Below, in pieces: positions 4,928-5,191 of a DNA stretch of 5,191 nucleotides. The stretch is from Bacillota bacterium (GTDB lineage Bacteria; Bacillota; Limnochordia; Limnochordales; ZCTH02-B6): positions 1 to 5,191 of the forward strand of contig PKQR01000157.1 in the NCBI GenBank assembly GCA_017578085.1. Reading direction: 5' to 3'. How positions within the stretch are numbered: the first letter of the stretch is position 1; each line of letters opens with the position of its first letter. A model generated the notes under the pieces. The model was not told the DNA's origin. It ran no database searches and saw nothing but the letters and a program-made list of their open reading frames with translations. Made by a program: the position numbers and the translations under genes.

Positions 4928-5191
4928 CTACGCGTCTAATGCCTGCTCCTGATTTCGAAACCGGGCGGAAAACTGCGCGGCGACCGCGGCCGCCAAGGGT
5001 TCCTGGACAACAAACGCGGTCATGGCGGGCAGCGCCGCCTGCGGCCCGAGGGCCGTGGAGGCCAGCGCGATGGCCAGGGCCGTGTTCCGGGTCGCATGCA
5101 GGAAGCAAAGGGCCTTGCCCTCGGCCGGCCGTTCGGGCAACCGGTGGGCCGCCCACCAGCGAGTGAGAGCGTACATGGTGGTTTCCATCAG
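4928..5191 (-). CDS. C-terminal end of a BASS-like membrane transporter (partial)
   Basis: The frame enters from the right edge and ends at TAG (4930-4928). The visible 87 residues hold RWWAAHRLPERPAEGKALCF, then HATRNTALAIALAS, then LGPQAALPAMTAFVVQEPLA, and a charged tail. The R-N-x-A-L-A-x-A-L-A helix, followed by a loop and a last helix starting near AALPA, resembles the C-terminal two helices of the bile-acid:sodium symporter superfamily (SBF/BASS), which moves organic anions with sodium. Related ten-helix families such as ACR3 share this fold, so the assignment is moderate. Being 56 bases upstream on the same strand as dctP, with no terminator between, it may share a transcript with the TRAP genes. 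Only about a quarter of the protein is present; the true start is outside the window. Confidence 0.55.
   Translation of the reverse strand: MMETTMYALTRWWAAHRLPERPAEGKALCFLHATRNTALAIALASTALGPQAALPAMTAFVVQEPLAAAVAAQFSARFRNQEQALDA

Noticed and set aside
4872..5156. Longer dctP form starting upstream at about 5156
   Set aside because: The extra residues are not family-like and would overlap the BASS-like gene. A strong Shine-Dalgarno and a proper signal peptide mark the GTG at 4871.
1..5191. CRISPR array, tRNA, rRNA or riboswitch
   Set aside because: No regularly spaced repeats, no cloverleaf or rRNA-like segment, and no recognised riboswitch core were seen on either strand.

Overview
The window shows a high-GC bacterial chromosome segment: about 63% G+C in two 60-base lines I counted inside the transporter genes. 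Shine-Dalgarno sequences are strong (AGGAGG type), and several starts are GTG or TTG. This suits a high-GC Bacillota-like organism such as the Symbiobacterium/Thermaerobacter/Limnochorda type, but that is an inference from style and not a taxonomic call. The solute-binding protein has a cleavable, non-lipoprotein signal peptide, which fits better with a cell that has a periplasm.

Layout. (a) 1-~192 is the left end of an IS21-family insertion sequence. It has the first 22 codons of the IstA transposase on the minus strand and two 13-bp terminal-type repeats. (b) ~193-987 is a lower-GC stretch read on the minus strand. It holds a decayed fragment with a weak BON-domain-like motif (781-987), a small putative lipoprotein (265-705), and the first codons of a further gene (start at 233) that the insertion sequence cut off. 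(c) 1087-1699, plus strand, is the C-terminal half of a major facilitator superfamily (MFS) transporter. It has lost its N-terminal half and carries an apparent +1 frameshift at a run of seven Ts. (d) 1770-1800 is a perfect 12-bp hairpin with T-rich flanks on both sides, a bidirectional terminator between the convergent MFS remnant and TRAP genes. (e) 4871-1813, minus strand, is an intact TRAP transporter operon in the order dctP, dctQ, dctM. (f) 4928-5191, minus strand, is the 3' end of a membrane protein resembling the C-terminus of a bile-acid:sodium symporter (BASS) family transporter. It lies 56 bases before dctP.

How the genes work together. DctP would capture an organic-acid-type ligand outside the membrane and deliver it to the DctQ/DctM membrane complex, which imports it using an ion gradient. 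The substrate cannot be read from the sequence. The upstream BASS-like gene and the neighbouring MFS remnant suggest a locus devoted to organic anion uptake, but this rests on context only.

The right two thirds is an ordinary, well-preserved transporter operon. The left third is a decay zone with an insertion sequence, a truncated gene, a gene fragment and a frameshifted half-gene. I did not find convincing evidence of a new biological system. The points most worth checking are the insertion-interrupted lipoprotein cluster, the composite hairpin between dctP and dctQ, and the MFS frameshift.
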